Assembly (NCBI RefSeq): GCF_001553405.1
Contig: NZ_KQ960925.1
Location: forward strand, 43,991-107,990
DNA length: 64,000 bases
Direction: 5' to 3'
DNA from: Megasphaera hutchinsoni
Lineage (GTDB): Bacteria; Bacillota; Negativicutes; Veillonellales; Megasphaeraceae
The position numbers and the translations under genes are program-made. The notes under the pieces are model-generated. The model was not told the DNA's origin. It saw only the letters and a program-made list of their open reading frames with translations, and ran no database searches. Shown here in pieces: positions 7,572 through 15,931 of the stretch (position 1 is the first letter of the stretch; the number at the start of each line of letters is the position of its first letter).

Positions 7572-10500
7572 TTATTCAATAATCTCAAGAAGGCAATCAC
7601 CACTAATGATAGGTTGCCCCTTGGTGGCATAAATTTCACCGACCGTACCGCTAAGGGGTGCGGTAATGGTTGTTTCCATCTTCATCGCTTCCGTGACGAC
7701 TAAAGGTTCACCTTTTTTCACTTTTTGTCCCTTCGTGACGAGTATTTTCACGACAGATCCCGATAAGGTAGCACCGATGTCGCCCGGTACGGTTGGATCG
7801 GCTTTTCGTTTTGATACGGTTTGTAAGTCGATACTCTTATCGACAACTTGGATTTCCCGTTCCACCCCGTTAAAGAGGAACGTAATCGTACGAGTACCGC
7901 TATCATCGGGATCGCTAATGTTGATGAGGGTGATAATGAGGTCTTTCCCTTTTTCAATTTCGACATGTATTTCTTCGTTTTTATTCATGCCAAAGAAAAA
8001 AGTGGGGGTATCAAGAACGCTCACATCGCCATATATTTTGAGTTTTTCATTATAGTCGCGGAATACTTTGTCGTATTGGCAAAAAGCGTTAACGTCTTCA
8101 TCGTCATGTTTATAGCCTGCATCGGCTAATTTTTTGCGGACACCTTCAAAATCTACGGGAACTAACATTTTCCCTGGACGTTCGCTTAACGGCTTTTGAC
8201 CTTTGAGTATAATTTTTTGCAACTTTTCCGGAAAACCGCCATAAGGTACACCTAAGCGACCTTCAAAAAATTCTACGACCGATTGGGGGTAGTCAAGAAT
8301 ATCGCCTTTTTCGTAAATAGCTTGTTCCGTCAAATTATTTTGCACCATAAAGAGTGCCATATCGCCGACAACCTTAGAAGATGGCGTAACTTTGATGATG
8401 TCACCAAACATCATGCTCACTTGGTGATACATCGCTTGAATTTCTTGCCACCGCTCGCCTAGGCCTACGGATTTTGCTTGCTGATGTAAATTCGAGTATT
8501 GCCCACCCGGCATTTCATGGAAGTAAACGGATGTACTCGGATAGGCTTCCGCTTTATCTACGCCTTTATAGTAGGGGCGAACGGATGCCCAGTAACGTGA
8601 CATTTCTTCCATCGCCTGAACGTCCAAGTTAAGTTTCCGTGCTTTGCCTTGAATAGCATGATAAAAAGTACTCATGCTCGGTTGACTTGTACCACCGGCA
8701 AAGGCAGAGAACGTGCCATCGACAATGTCTACGCCTGCATCTACGGCACGGCAGAGCGTACCTACCGCATTACCTGCACCATCATGGGTATGCAAGTGTA
8801 CCGGTACGGTAAGGACGTCTTTTAACGCTGAAATCAAGCGATATGATGCTTCCGGTTTAAGTAACCCGGCCATATCTTTTATAGCGACAATGTTAGCACC
8901 TGCTTTGGCTACTTCTTTGGCCATGTTCACATAGTATGCCAGATCGTATTTAGAACGGGATGGATCGAGTATATCACCCGTATAGCAAAGGGCGACTTCA
9001 GCAATTTTCCCCGTTTCACGGACGGCTTGAATGGTTTCATACATGTTATCCAAACTGTTCAAGCAATCAAAGATACGAAATACGTCAACCCCATTTTTAG
9101 CAGCCAATTGGACAAACTGTTTTACCACATTGTCGGGATAGCTTGTATAGCCAACACCATTGGCCCCGCGAATCAACATTTGTAAAAGGATATTCGGCGA
9201 TTTTGCACGCATTTCTCGCAACCGTTCCCACGGGTCTTCCTGTAAAAAGCGATAGGCTACGTCAAAGGTAGCACCGCCCCAGCATTCATAAGAAAATAGT
9301 TGCGATAATTTTTTGGAAGATGCTTCAAGTACACGCAGCATATCAATGGAGCGAACCCGCGTGGCAAGTAGCGATTGATGGGCATCACGCATAGTGGTAT
9401 CCATCAAGAATATTTGCTCTTGATCGTATACCCATTTGCAAAAGCCTTCTGCACCAAGACTGTCAAAGCGTTGCTTTGTCCCGTCCGGATAAGGTCCTTC
9501 AGGAACGGTCGGCAGTTGTAATGGTTCAAACACAGGTTTTTCCGTATGACCAGCACCACCATAGCCATTGATGGTCGTTTCACCAATATATTTTAAGAGT
9601 TTTGTTCCCCGATCCTGTACTACCGGCAGGTTAAATAATTCAGGATGGTCGTCAATAAAATTAACATCGTACGAGCCATCGACAAAGGATTGTTCTCTTA
9701 GTACATTAATAAGAAAACCGATATTTGTCTTAACGCCACGAATACGAAATTCTTTTAATGCACGGAGCATTTTCTGTACAGCACCAGCATGAGTAAGGGC
9801 ATAGGAAACCGTTTTTACTAACAAGGAGTCATAATAAGGGGTAATAATAGCTCCCGTATAAGCGTTACCGCTATCCAAGCGAATGCCGAAGCCACCACCG
9901 CTACGATAAACCATAATTTTACCCGAATCAGGCATAAAATTATTCATCGGGTCTTCTGTTGTAATACGACATTGGATGGCATTACCCAAGCACCGTATGT
10001 CATCTTGACTGTGAATACCGATGGTGTCGCTATCTAAGGCATATCCTTCGGCAACCTTGATTTGCGTCTGCACGATGTCAATTCCCGTAATCATTTCAGT
10101 AATCGTATGTTCTACTTGCACACGCGGATTGACTTCGATGAAATAGAAATTGCCATCGGCTGTGACGAGAAATTCTACGGTCCCTGCATTGACATAATTC
10201 ACGTTTTTCATTAGTTTAATGGCAGCTGCACAAATGCGTTGCCGCAATTCAACCGGCAGGGAAAAAGCCGGTGCCACTTCCACGACTTTTTGATGCCGCC
10301 GTTGCACGGAACAGTCCCGTTCGTATAAATGAATGACATTACCATGTTCATCGCCCATAATTTGTACTTCTATGTGTTTTGGGTTGATGATGCATTTTTC
10401 TAAATAAATTTCATCGTTGCCAAAAGCCAATTGGGCTTCCGATTTTGCCCGATCATACGCATCACGCAAGTCAACCATGTTATTAACCATACGCATCCCG

Positions 10501-11006
10501 CGACCGCCACCGCCATTTACGGCTTTAAGCATAATTGGCAACCCAACTTCTTTAGCAAAGCGTTCTACTTCTGCATAGTTCATCACGGGACCATCGCTGC
10601 CGGGGATATACTGAATACCCGCTTTTTTCGCTTGAATACGAGCATTGATTTTATCGCCAAACATGATTAAATGTTCTACGCGTGGACCGATAAAAATGAT
10701 GCCCTCTTCTTCACATCGTTTTGCTAAATCAGCATTTTCCGATAAAAATCCATAGCCGGGATGGATCGCATCAACATCATGTTCATGAGCAATGCGAACA
10801 ATATCTTCAATATCTAAATAAGCATCAACCGGTTTTTTCCCTTTTCCTACTAAATAAGATTCATCTGCTCTAAAGCGATGTAATGACAATGAATCTTCTT
10901 TAGAATAGATTGCAATCGTCCGAATGCCCATTTCGTTACAGGCTCTAAATACGCGAATTGCAATTTCACCTCGGTTTGCAACTAAAACCGAACGAATTTT
11001 TTTCAT
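7572..11006 (-). CDS. pyc: Pyruvate carboxylase (single-chain, biotin-dependent)
   Basis: About 1144 residues, the full length of single-chain PC. The order is biotin carboxylase (residues 1-450; ATP-grasp loop GGGGRGMR, ERDCS), carboxyltransferase (about 520-800; DTTMRDAHQS, ECWGGATFD, metal and carbamate site AIKDMAG), PC tetramerisation domain, and a C-terminal biotinyl domain whose EAMKMET lysine carries biotin. It makes oxaloacetate from pyruvate, bicarbonate and ATP, feeding succinate/propionate formation or anaplerosis. The start at 11006 follows AGGAGG; an upstream in-frame extension to 11120 lacks a site. It is transcribed alone, and a second, biotin-less carboxyltransferase is encoded at 50.4 kb. 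Confidence 0.96.
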   Translation of the reverse strand: MKKIRSVLVANRGEIAIRVFRACNEMGIRTIAIYSKEDSLSLHRFRADESYLVGKGKKPVDAYLDIEDIVRIAHEHDVDAIHPGYGFLSENADLAKRCEEEGIIFIGPRVEHLIMFGDKINARIQAKKAGIQYIPGSDGPVMNYAEVERFAKEVGLPIMLKAVNGGGGRGMRMVNNMVDLRDAYDRAKSEAQLAFGNDEIYLEKCIINPKHIEVQIMGDEHGNVIHLYERDCSVQRRHQKVVEVAPAFSLPVELRQRICAAAIKLMKNVNYVNAGTVEFLVTADGNFYFIEVNPRVQVEHTITEMITGIDIVQTQIKVAEGYALDSDTIGIHSQDDIRCLGNAIQCRITTEDPMNNFMPDSGKIMVYRSGGGFGIRLDSGNAYTGAIITPYYDSLLVKTVSYALTHAGAVQKMLRALKEFRIRGVKTNIGFLINVLREQSFVDGSYDVNFIDDHPELFNLPVVQDRGTKLLKYIGETTINGYGGAGHTEKPVFEPLQLPTVPEGPYPDGTKQRFDSLGAEGFCKWVYDQEQIFLMDTTMRDAHQSLLATRVRSIDMLRVLEASSKKLSQLFSYECWGGATFDVAYRFLQEDPWERLREMRAKSPNILLQMLIRGANGVGYTSYPDNVVKQFVQLAAKNGVDVFRIFDCLNSLDNMYETIQAVRETGKIAEVALCYTGDILDPSRSKYDLAYYVNMAKEVAKAGANIVAIKDMAGLLKPEASYRLISALKDVLTVPVHLHTHDGAGNAVGTLCRAVDAGVDIVDGTFSAFAGGTSQPSMSTFYHAIQGKARKLNLDVQAMEEMSRYWASVRPYYKGVDKAEAYPSTSVYFHEMPGGQYSNLHQQAKSVGLGERWQEIQAMYHQVSMMFGDIIKVTPSSKVVGDMALFMVQNNLTEQAIYEKGDILDYPQSVVEFFEGRLGVPYGGFPEKLQKIILKGQKPLSERPGKMLVPVDFEGVRKKLADAGYKHDDEDVNAFCQYDKVFRDYNEKLKIYGDVSVLDTPTFFFGMNKNEEIHVEIEKGKDLIITLINISDPDDSGTRTITFLFNGVEREIQVVDKSIDLQTVSKRKADPTVPGDIGATLSGSVVKILVTKGQKVKKGEPLVVTEAMKMETTITAPLSGTVGEIYATKGQPIISGDCLLEIIE

Positions 11007-11079
11007 GAAAAAAACCTCCTGATAAGTCATGTAATCAATTAATGGTACGCCTAATATGGCATCGTACACTATGCTTTTT

Positions 11080-11107
11080 ATTATATCAAACTGTCCGTAC
11101 ATTACAA
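11080..11107 (-). promoter_or_regulatory. Promoter of pyc
   Basis: Minus-strand TTGTAA (11107-11102) and an extended TGATATAAT -10 (core 11085-11080), spacer 16 bp, giving a leader of roughly 70 nt before the pyc start. Confidence 0.6.
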
Positions 11108-11192
11108 GCATAGAACGCATAATAAGCGAATATATACTGTATACAAAAAATATTTATACACATTTATATTCTCTCCATCGTTGGTAATCTGC

Positions 11193-11924
11193 TTATGTTT
11201 TCTTGTTTTGCCACGCTAATAACCATATACTAACTTCATATAAGATGAGCATGGGAATAGCAATCATCGTCTGCGTAAAAATATCCGTCGTCGGCGAAAT
11301 AATTCCAGCAAAAATAAAGGAAAAGACGATAAAATATTTCCGTTTATGGCGTAAAGTAGACGCAGAAACAATACCTAAACAAGATAAGAAAAAAAAGATA
11401 AGGGGCAATTCAAAAACAATGCCAAACGGTAATAAAAACATAATAAGAAAGGATAAATACGCACCAAACGAAAATAACGGTGCTAATTGGGGCGTAGAAA
11501 AGCTCAAAAAGAAGGTCATCGCCGTTGGTAGCACTAGGATATAGCCAAAGGCAAGGCCTATATAAAAGAGTGCAACACCGCCCGGGACTAAACGCCGCCC
11601 TATTTTCCGTAAATTCGGTTCAAAGGCAGGGGCAAAAAATGCCCACCCTTCATAGACCAAAACGGGTAAGGCGATCAAAAAGCCAAGCCAAAGGGATAGT
11701 TTGAGATAGGCAAAAAAAACTTCTGTCGGCGTTAAAAAATACACTTTGCCCGCCGGCTTGGTAAGCCATCTTACGATGTCTTCAATGTAGTAATAAGCTC
11801 CTCCTGATGCAATGCCCCACCAAAGAACAGCACGAATAATTCGCTTTCGTAGTTCCTGTACATGCCCTTCTACGGGCATTATTTTTTCATCATATGGATG
11901 TTGGGGTGTCCGTACCGTGTTCAT
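11193..11924 (-). CDS. tatC: Sec-independent protein translocase subunit TatC
   Basis: A 243-residue integral membrane protein with six predicted membrane segments. The family start EGHVQELRKRI, the conserved FLTPTEVFFAYLKLS loop and the FGIVFELP segment are all present. TatC is the receptor for twin-arginine signal peptides and moves folded, often cofactor-bearing proteins across the inner membrane with TatA/B. The gene overlaps the end of the tatA-like gene by 35 bp, so translation is coupled. The ATG at 11924 has a GGGAGAGG site. No terminator is obvious after it. Confidence 0.95.
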   Translation of the reverse strand: MNTVRTPQHPYDEKIMPVEGHVQELRKRIIRAVLWWGIASGGAYYYIEDIVRWLTKPAGKVYFLTPTEVFFAYLKLSLWLGFLIALPVLVYEGWAFFAPAFEPNLRKIGRRLVPGGVALFYIGLAFGYILVLPTAMTFFLSFSTPQLAPLFSFGAYLSFLIMFLLPFGIVFELPLIFFFLSCLGIVSASTLRHKRKYFIVFSFIFAGIISPTTDIFTQTMIAIPMLILYEVSIWLLAWQNKKT

Positions 11925-12138
11925 GCCCTCTCCCTTCCGGGTTGTCCGCAGGCGTCGTTTTCGCTTTCTTATAAGACGGCGTGATTTCTACCTCTACTAC
12001 ATCTTCATCGATCTCGTTCATCGCTTTTTTATATTCACGCACAGCCTTTCCTAAGGAACGGCTTATTTCCAGTAATTTTTGTGGACCTAGTATAATAAAA
12101 GCAACTACCATCACGAGTAGCATTTCACTAAACCCCAT
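11890..12138 (-). CDS. tatA: Twin-arginine translocase TatA/TatB-type subunit
   Basis: 82 residues: one N-terminal membrane helix (LLVMVVAFIILG), the LGPQKLLEISRSLGKAV hinge and amphipathic helix typical of TatA/TatB, and a charged, disordered tail. Only one such protein is seen here, so it probably serves as the pore subunit in a minimal TatA-TatC system; the GPQ motif is also TatB-like and sequence alone does not separate the two. It sits directly upstream of and overlapping tatC. The nearest upstream feature is the nitroreductase terminator, whose stem ends only about 43 bp from the start, leaving no room for a separate promoter. Confidence 0.88.
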   Translation of the reverse strand: MGFSEMLLVMVVAFIILGPQKLLEISRSLGKAVREYKKAMNEIDEDVVEVEITPSYKKAKTTPADNPEGRGHEHGTDTPTSI

Positions 12139-12155
12139 ATAACCATCTCCCTTAT

Positions 12156-12188
12156 AAAAAAGGGACTCTTAACGAGTCCCTGCTTTTT
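12156..12188. terminator. Hairpin terminator between the nitroreductase gene and tatA
   Basis: An 8-bp stem (AGGGACTC at 12161 with GAGTCCCT at 12174) with a 5-nt loop, flanked by A-rich and T-rich runs so that both strands end in U. It lies at the nitroreductase stop and directly upstream of the tatA ribosome binding site. Confidence 0.75.
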
Positions 12189-12686
12189 TTACAACCAATG
12201 AATGCGTGTTTCGTCATATCTGGATTCAACCGTTGCCTTTGGTTCGGCCTCATACCCAATAGGGACTATGGCAAAAGGAATGGAATCTGCCGCCGTCTGC
12301 AAGGTACGAGCGGTCGCTTTCATACGGGCTTTGTACGGTGCTAAGGCTAACCATACGCCACCCAGCCCTAAATAAGATGCTTCAATCAATATATTTTCGG
12401 TACACGCACTCAAATCCAGATTGGCAAAGCCGGGAAAACGAACTAGTTTATCCCGCTTACAGACAACAATCGCCGCCGGTGCTTGAGCACAGCAACCTGC
12501 ATACGGACTACATGTGGCAAGGCGTTGCAATACGTCCGGCTCTTGTACCACGTAAAATTCCCATGGATGTTGATTGCCTGCGGAAGGTGCGGCCATGGCA
12601 GCTTGTAGCAATCGTTCTAATTTTTCTTTCTCTACGGGCTTAGGTAAAAATTTTCGTACACTGTGTCTTGAAAAAATCGCTTCCAT
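12189..12686 (-). CDS. Nitroreductase family protein (FMN-dependent)
   Basis: 165 residues. FSRHSVRKFLPKPVEKEKLERLL at the start (read as R-x-S-V-R-x-F) is the FMN-phosphate binding signature, AAPSAGNQHPWEF is the second conserved block, and GLGGVWLALAP near 120 completes the nitroreductase fold. Such enzymes use NAD(P)H to reduce nitro compounds, quinones or flavins; the physiological substrate is unknown. The short length and isolated context match the small anaerobe-type nitroreductases. I chose the ATG at 12686 with a GAGGGGGA site, rejecting a 28-codon in-frame extension. A tRNA gene lies upstream on the same strand. Confidence 0.88.
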   Translation of the reverse strand: MEAIFSRHSVRKFLPKPVEKEKLERLLQAAMAAPSAGNQHPWEFYVVQEPDVLQRLATCSPYAGCCAQAPAAIVVCKRDKLVRFPGFANLDLSACTENILIEASYLGLGGVWLALAPYKARMKATARTLQTAADSIPFAIVPIGYEAEPKATVESRYDETRIHWL

Positions 12687-12770
12687 GATTTTCCCCCTCA
12701 GTTTTTTAATATACTTTATTATACCACAGGCACCATAGGATGAAAACGGTATCGCCCTATATGGAGGCAT

Positions 12771-12796
12771 AAAAAAAACATCCCGTAGGATGTTTT
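12771..12796 (-). terminator. Terminator after tRNA-Leu
   Basis: A 9-bp stem (AAAACATCC with GGATGTTTT) with a 4-nt CGTA loop and eight A on its left, which gives a U-tract in the minus transcript. It begins directly after the encoded CCA of tRNA-Leu. Confidence 0.8.
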
Positions 12797-12798
12797 GA

Positions 12799-12883
12799 TG
12801 GTGCCGGAGAAGGGACTTGAACCCCCACGGTGTTACCCGCCTGATTTTGAGTCAGGTGCGTCTGCCAATTCCGCCACTCCGGC
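12799..12883 (-). tRNA. tRNA-Leu, anticodon CAA
   Basis: An 85-nt cloverleaf on the minus strand: acceptor GCCGGAG/CTCCGGC, D-arm with GCGGAATTGGCAGACGC, anticodon stem CCTGA/TCAGG with loop CTCAAAA, a long class II variable arm and a GGTTCAAGTCC T-arm. The CAA anticodon (12849-12847) reads UUG. The 3' CCA is encoded in the DNA. It stands alone between the rplT terminator and its own terminator. Confidence 0.96.
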
Positions 12884-12983
12884 ATGTCTATGGAAAATAC
12901 TTTTAAAGACAAAAACTATTATATCATATAATCTTATTTCGTCAAGCTTTTTTTATCGCCTTTGTACATGCTTTTTTACAAGC

Positions 12984-13023
12984 AAAAAAAATACAAAACC
13001 GAATACTTCGGTTTTGTATTTTC
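12984..13023 (-). terminator. Terminator of infC-rpmI-rplT
   Basis: A long stem (about 15 bp, arms from 12988 and 13007) with a 3-nt TAC loop and A/T tails lies directly after the rplT stop codon. Confidence 0.85.
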
Positions 13024-13028
13024 CTTAC

Positions 13029-13379
13029 TTATTGTGCTTTCGCTAATTCTACTAACTTCGTAAAAGCAGCTGCATCATGAACAGCTAAATCAGCAAGCAT
13101 TTTCCGATTGACCATAACACCTGCTTTTTGCAAACCGTAAATAAAACGGCTATAGCTAAGTCCTTGTGCACGAGTAGCAGCGTTGATACGAGCAATCCAT
13201 AATTTACGGAATTCCCGTTTTTTCGCTCTTCTGTCACGACGTGCATAGAACAAGGCTTTCATTACACTTTCATTTGCTTTTTTAAATAAACGGCTCCGTG
13301 TACCACGGTATCCTTTTGCCATTTTTACAATTTTTTTATGACGAGCGTGTGCGGTCACACCCACTTTAATTCTAGCCAT
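13029..13379 (-). CDS. rplT: 50S ribosomal protein L20
   Basis: 116 residues, highly basic, the standard L20 length. The N-terminus ([16 protein letters not shown]) and the block [14 protein letters not shown] are diagnostic. L20 binds 23S rRNA early in large-subunit assembly and, in Firmicutes, also represses its own operon by binding the leader RNA. It is the last gene of infC-rpmI-rplT, 40 bp after rpmI, with a GGAGG site. Confidence 0.98.
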   Translation of the reverse strand: MARIKVGVTAHARHKKIVKMAKGYRGTRSRLFKKANESVMKALFYARRDRRAKKREFRKLWIARINAATRAQGLSYSRFIYGLQKAGVMVNRKMLADLAVHDAAAFTKLVELAKAQ

Positions 13380-13419
13380 GATTTTATTCCTCCAACTACT
13401 CTATTTAAATTCTATTTTC

Positions 13420-13617
13420 TTACATGTAGGGGCACATATTACGCACAGCTTCTGTCATCGTCTTAGAAACGAGTGCTGCTTTTCGTAAATTGCGTTTCCG
13501 TTTTGGTGATTTGGATTCCAATAAATGGCTCTTATACGGTTTCATACGTTTTATTTTTCCCGTACCTGTTGCTTTAAAACGTTTTGCCGCAGCACGGCGA
13601 GTTTTTAATTTCGGCAT
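13420..13617 (-). CDS. rpmI: 50S ribosomal protein L35
   Basis: 65 residues, the usual L35 size, with [20 protein letters not shown] at the start and [18 protein letters not shown] in the middle. It is a structural protein of the large subunit. It lies between infC and rplT in the conserved order, 15 bp after the infC stop, with a GGAGG site 12 nt upstream of its ATG. Confidence 0.98.
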   Translation of the reverse strand: MPKLKTRRAAAKRFKATGTGKIKRMKPYKSHLLESKSPKRKRNLRKAALVSKTMTEAVRNMCPYM

Positions 13618-13632
13618 AATAACGACTTCCTC

Positions 13633-14151
13633 CTATTGCTTTCCTTTAATCGCAGACATGACCATCGTCATGTTTCTGCCTTCTAATTTCGGTTCTTTTT
13701 CTACATGAGCGACCTCATTAAGCTCTTTAGCGAAACGTAGCAGTAAGTCACGCCCTAATTCGGGGTGGCTCATCTCTCTACCTCGAAACATAATCGTCAC
13801 TTTGACCTTGCTTCCATCGCCTAAAAATCGTTGGGCCCCTTTTAGTTTGACATAAAAGTCATGGTCTTCGATATTCGGCCGCAGTTTGACTTCTTTTAAT
13901 ACCAATACCTTTTGTTTCTTTTTTGCTTCTTTTTCACGCTTTTGTTGTTCGTATCGATATTTGCCATAATTCATAATCCGACAAACAGGCGGCTTGGCAT
14001 TTGGTGCTACTTCTACTAAATCTAAGTGACGTTCTTCAGCAATTTGCAGTGCTGAACGTATCGACATAACACCTAATTGTTCATTCGTATCACTGACGAC
14101 ACGAACTTCGCGGACTCTAATTTGATCGTTGATACGTGTTTCCTTACTAAT
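13633..14151 (-). CDS. infC: Translation initiation factor IF-3, starting at AUU
   Basis: 172 residues when read from an ATT at 14151. The first ATG (14067) would delete the conserved N-terminal RINDQIRVREVRV segment, which is encoded in frame between 14151 and 14067. The ATT has a strong GGAGGTG site seven bases upstream. IF-3 itself discriminates against non-AUG starts, and infC in other bacteria also uses AUU for self-limitation. The C-terminal domain (KEVKLRPNIEDHDF; later MFRGREMSHPELG) binds the 30S platform. IF-3 keeps subunits apart and checks start codon pairing. It leads the infC-rpmI-rplT operon. Confidence 0.96.
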   Translation of the reverse strand: MSKETRINDQIRVREVRVVSDTNEQLGVMSIRSALQIAEERHLDLVEVAPNAKPPVCRIMNYGKYRYEQQKREKEAKKKQKVLVLKEVKLRPNIEDHDFYVKLKGAQRFLGDGSKVKVTIMFRGREMSHPELGRDLLLRFAKELNEVAHVEKEPKLEGRNMTMVMSAIKGKQ

Positions 14152-14165
14152 GGTCTTTCACCTCC

Positions 14166-14262
14166 AAAAAAAAAGAACGAATAGTATCACTATCCGTTCA
14201 TTGCCTTCATCATAAACCTTAGTAACTTGTCGTCTTGTAAGGTGAGAAACGGATAGTTTCTA
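14166..14262 (-). promoter_or_regulatory. infC leader with attenuator (L20-leader type)
   Basis: In the minus transcript a terminator (GAACGGATAGT paired with ACTATTCGTTC, loop GAT, then nine U) lies just before the infC ribosome binding site. An upstream copy of ACTATCCGTTT (about 14258-14248) is complementary to the 5' arm of that terminator, so two exclusive folds are possible. This position matches the Firmicutes leader where ribosomal protein L20 binding favours termination. The regulator is inferred from operon content; the competing hairpins are visible. Confidence 0.85.
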
Positions 14263-14383
14263 CTTTATTTTTAACTTGTATTAGTTTATCATCTTTGTCT
14301 TTTCTTGTCAATAGCCGTTCTACTACTACCATATTAAATATAAACGATAATTATTTTTATTTAATATTTGTTTATATTTACTC

Positions 14384-14412
14384 TTGCTTTTATCAAAATC
14401 TTCTGTTATACT
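14384..14412 (+). promoter_or_regulatory. Promoter of the rubrerythrin gene
   Basis: TTGCTT (14384-14389) and TATACT (14407-14412) with a 17-bp spacer. The sequence before it (14337-14380) is very AT-rich with imperfect dyads around TAAACGATAATTA, where a peroxide-type regulator could bind, but no clear consensus operator can be named. Confidence 0.65.
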
Positions 14413-14510
14413 ATCAACATAACAAGTAATTCATATTTGTTAGTTATTATTTTTATATGTTAAAAAACATATCGACATATAAAAGGTGTATTTATATAGG
14501 AGGATTTATC

Positions 14511-15059
14511 ATGAAAAAATTTGTATGTAGTATTTGTGGTTATGTATATGAAGGCAGCAACGCTCCTGAAAAGTGTCCCCAATGTGGTGCTCCTCAAAAC
14601 AAATTCAATGAATTAACAGGCGATAAAAAAGAATATGCTGATGAACACCATGTAGGTGTAGCAAACGGCGTTGATGAACGCATCGTGGAAGGTCTTCGCA
14701 TGAATTTCACCGGTGAATGTTCAGAAGTCGGCATGTACTTAGCCATGAGCCGTGTTGCCGATCGTCAAGGGTTCCCGGAAGTTGCGGAAGCATATAAACG
14801 CATTGCCTTTGAAGAAGCAGAACATGCAGCTAAATTTGCTGAATTACTCGGTGAAGTGGTAACGGACGATACGCGTAAAAACTTAGAAATGCGTGCCGCT
14901 GCTGAACAAGGTGCTTGCTCCGGTAAAAAGGAATTAGCCACGTTAGCTAAGCAATTAAACTTAGATGCGATTCATGATACAGTTCATGAAATGGCAAAAG
15001 ACGAAGCTCGTCATGGTCGTGTGTTTGACGGCTTGTTAGATCGTTATTTCGCAAAATAA
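14511..15059 (+). CDS. Rubrerythrin with N-terminal rubredoxin domain
   Basis: 182 residues. The N-terminus has two C-x2-C motifs (CSIC at 5-8 and CPQC at 22-25) forming a rubredoxin-type Fe(Cys)4 site. The rest is a four-helix ferritin-like diiron domain with E-x6-Y (GECSEVGMY), EEAEHAAKF and DEARHGRVF carboxylate/histidine ligands. This is the reversed domain order known from clostridial rubrerythrins. It reduces H2O2 (and possibly O2) to water in the cytoplasm using NADH-derived electrons. A TAGGAGG site fixes the ATG at 14511. It is a single-gene unit and may work with the NADH oxidase in oxygen defence. Confidence 0.94.
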   Translation: MKKFVCSICGYVYEGSNAPEKCPQCGAPQNKFNELTGDKKEYADEHHVGVANGVDERIVEGLRMNFTGECSEVGMYLAMSRVADRQGFPEVAEAYKRIAFEEAEHAAKFAELLGEVVTDDTRKNLEMRAAAEQGACSGKKELATLAKQLNLDAIHDTVHEMAKDEARHGRVFDGLLDRYFAK

Positions 15060-15127
15060 GGGCTTCAAAAAAGCTTTTATTTTATATTTCGTTTTCAATT
15101 TTTGGTATGTTTATACATACCCTCCAA

Positions 15128-15177
15128 AAAGAAAACACCTTCGTTGTATATGTATTTACAACGAAGGTGTTTTCTTT
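15128..15177. terminator. Bidirectional terminator between rubrerythrin and the TVP38-like gene
   Basis: Perfect 21-bp arms (15128-15148 and 15157-15177) with an 8-nt loop. It ends the + strand rubrerythrin transcript, and its stem contains the last codons and stop of the minus-strand gene (stop at 15156-15158). Confidence 0.8.
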
Positions 15178-15860
15178 ATCCGTTCTTTTCGTTGGCGTCG
15201 TTTCCGTAGCCAAATAAGACCATATACCAAGGCGACAAGAACCACTAAGGCAATTAACCGTTGCCAATGTTCTTGTATGCGCAGCAAATCATGTCCGAGC
15301 CATACTTCGATAATAACCGCAGGGAGTTTCCCCAATGCATCGGCAATAAAGTGATCGCGATACGATACGTTACTTAACGCACCAAATGCAGTCACCAACA
15401 TATTCGGTGAATAGGGAATGGCTCGCCCTAGTAGTAATGTTTTTATACCACTATGAGAGTCCATTTTTTCAAAGACTTGACTGTTTGCTAATAGTTTTTT
15501 AGCTTGTTTATGAAAAAGTGTTCGCGTCAAGCGAAAACTAATTTCAATGCCAATGACTTCCCCTATCCAAGAAATAATAATTCCCGGAATAAGTCCAAAA
15601 ATAATGCCATTAACCGTTAAAAATAAAATGGATGGAAAACCTACGGCATTAACCAGGGCAAGCATGCCAATACTGACAATAATCGCCGCATAGCCAAAAG
15701 ATTCAATGTATCGGGCCAAGCCGTCTAAATCTCCTTGAAAGATAAGATGGCCCATGGTCATAAAAAAATCAGGTAACCACAATTGCATACCAAAGAGTAT
15801 GGCTGCAATCATGACGATGCCGATACATTTGATAATCCATCGTAATCGTTTATCTGTCAT
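15156..15860 (-). CDS. TVP38/TMEM64 family membrane protein
   Basis: 234 residues with about six hydrophobic segments. NAVGFPSILFLTVNGIIFGLIPG followed by a polar GEVIGIEISF stretch, and FEKMDSHSGIKTLLLGRAIPYSPN in the middle (listed here as family marks, the latter around residues 128-151), are typical of the SNARE-associated/DedA-like TVP38 family. These are inner-membrane proteins related to lipid carriers or scramblases; the role of this one is unknown. The start at 15860 has an AAGGATA site. The C-terminus is basic (RKRRQRKERIKK) and overlaps the terminator stem. Confidence 0.85.
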   Translation of the reverse strand: MTDKRLRWIIKCIGIVMIAAILFGMQLWLPDFFMTMGHLIFQGDLDGLARYIESFGYAAIIVSIGMLALVNAVGFPSILFLTVNGIIFGLIPGIIISWIGEVIGIEISFRLTRTLFHKQAKKLLANSQVFEKMDSHSGIKTLLLGRAIPYSPNMLVTAFGALSNVSYRDHFIADALGKLPAVIIEVWLGHDLLRIQEHWQRLIALVVLVALVYGLIWLRKRRQRKERIKKTPSL

Positions 15861-15931
15861 ACTATATTCTATCCTTTATGGTTATTCCTATCCTGTTCAT
15901 TATCGTTTATCCACTAGCATAAAGCAGCGGA

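Noticed and set aside
7366..7632. Open frame of 88 codons on the + strand between nox and pyc
   Set aside because: It runs through the pyc terminator and into the end of pyc; no ribosome binding site and an unlikely residue mix.
13633..14067. Truncated infC or pseudogene
   Set aside because: The missing N-terminus is encoded in frame up to an ATT start with a good ribosome binding site.
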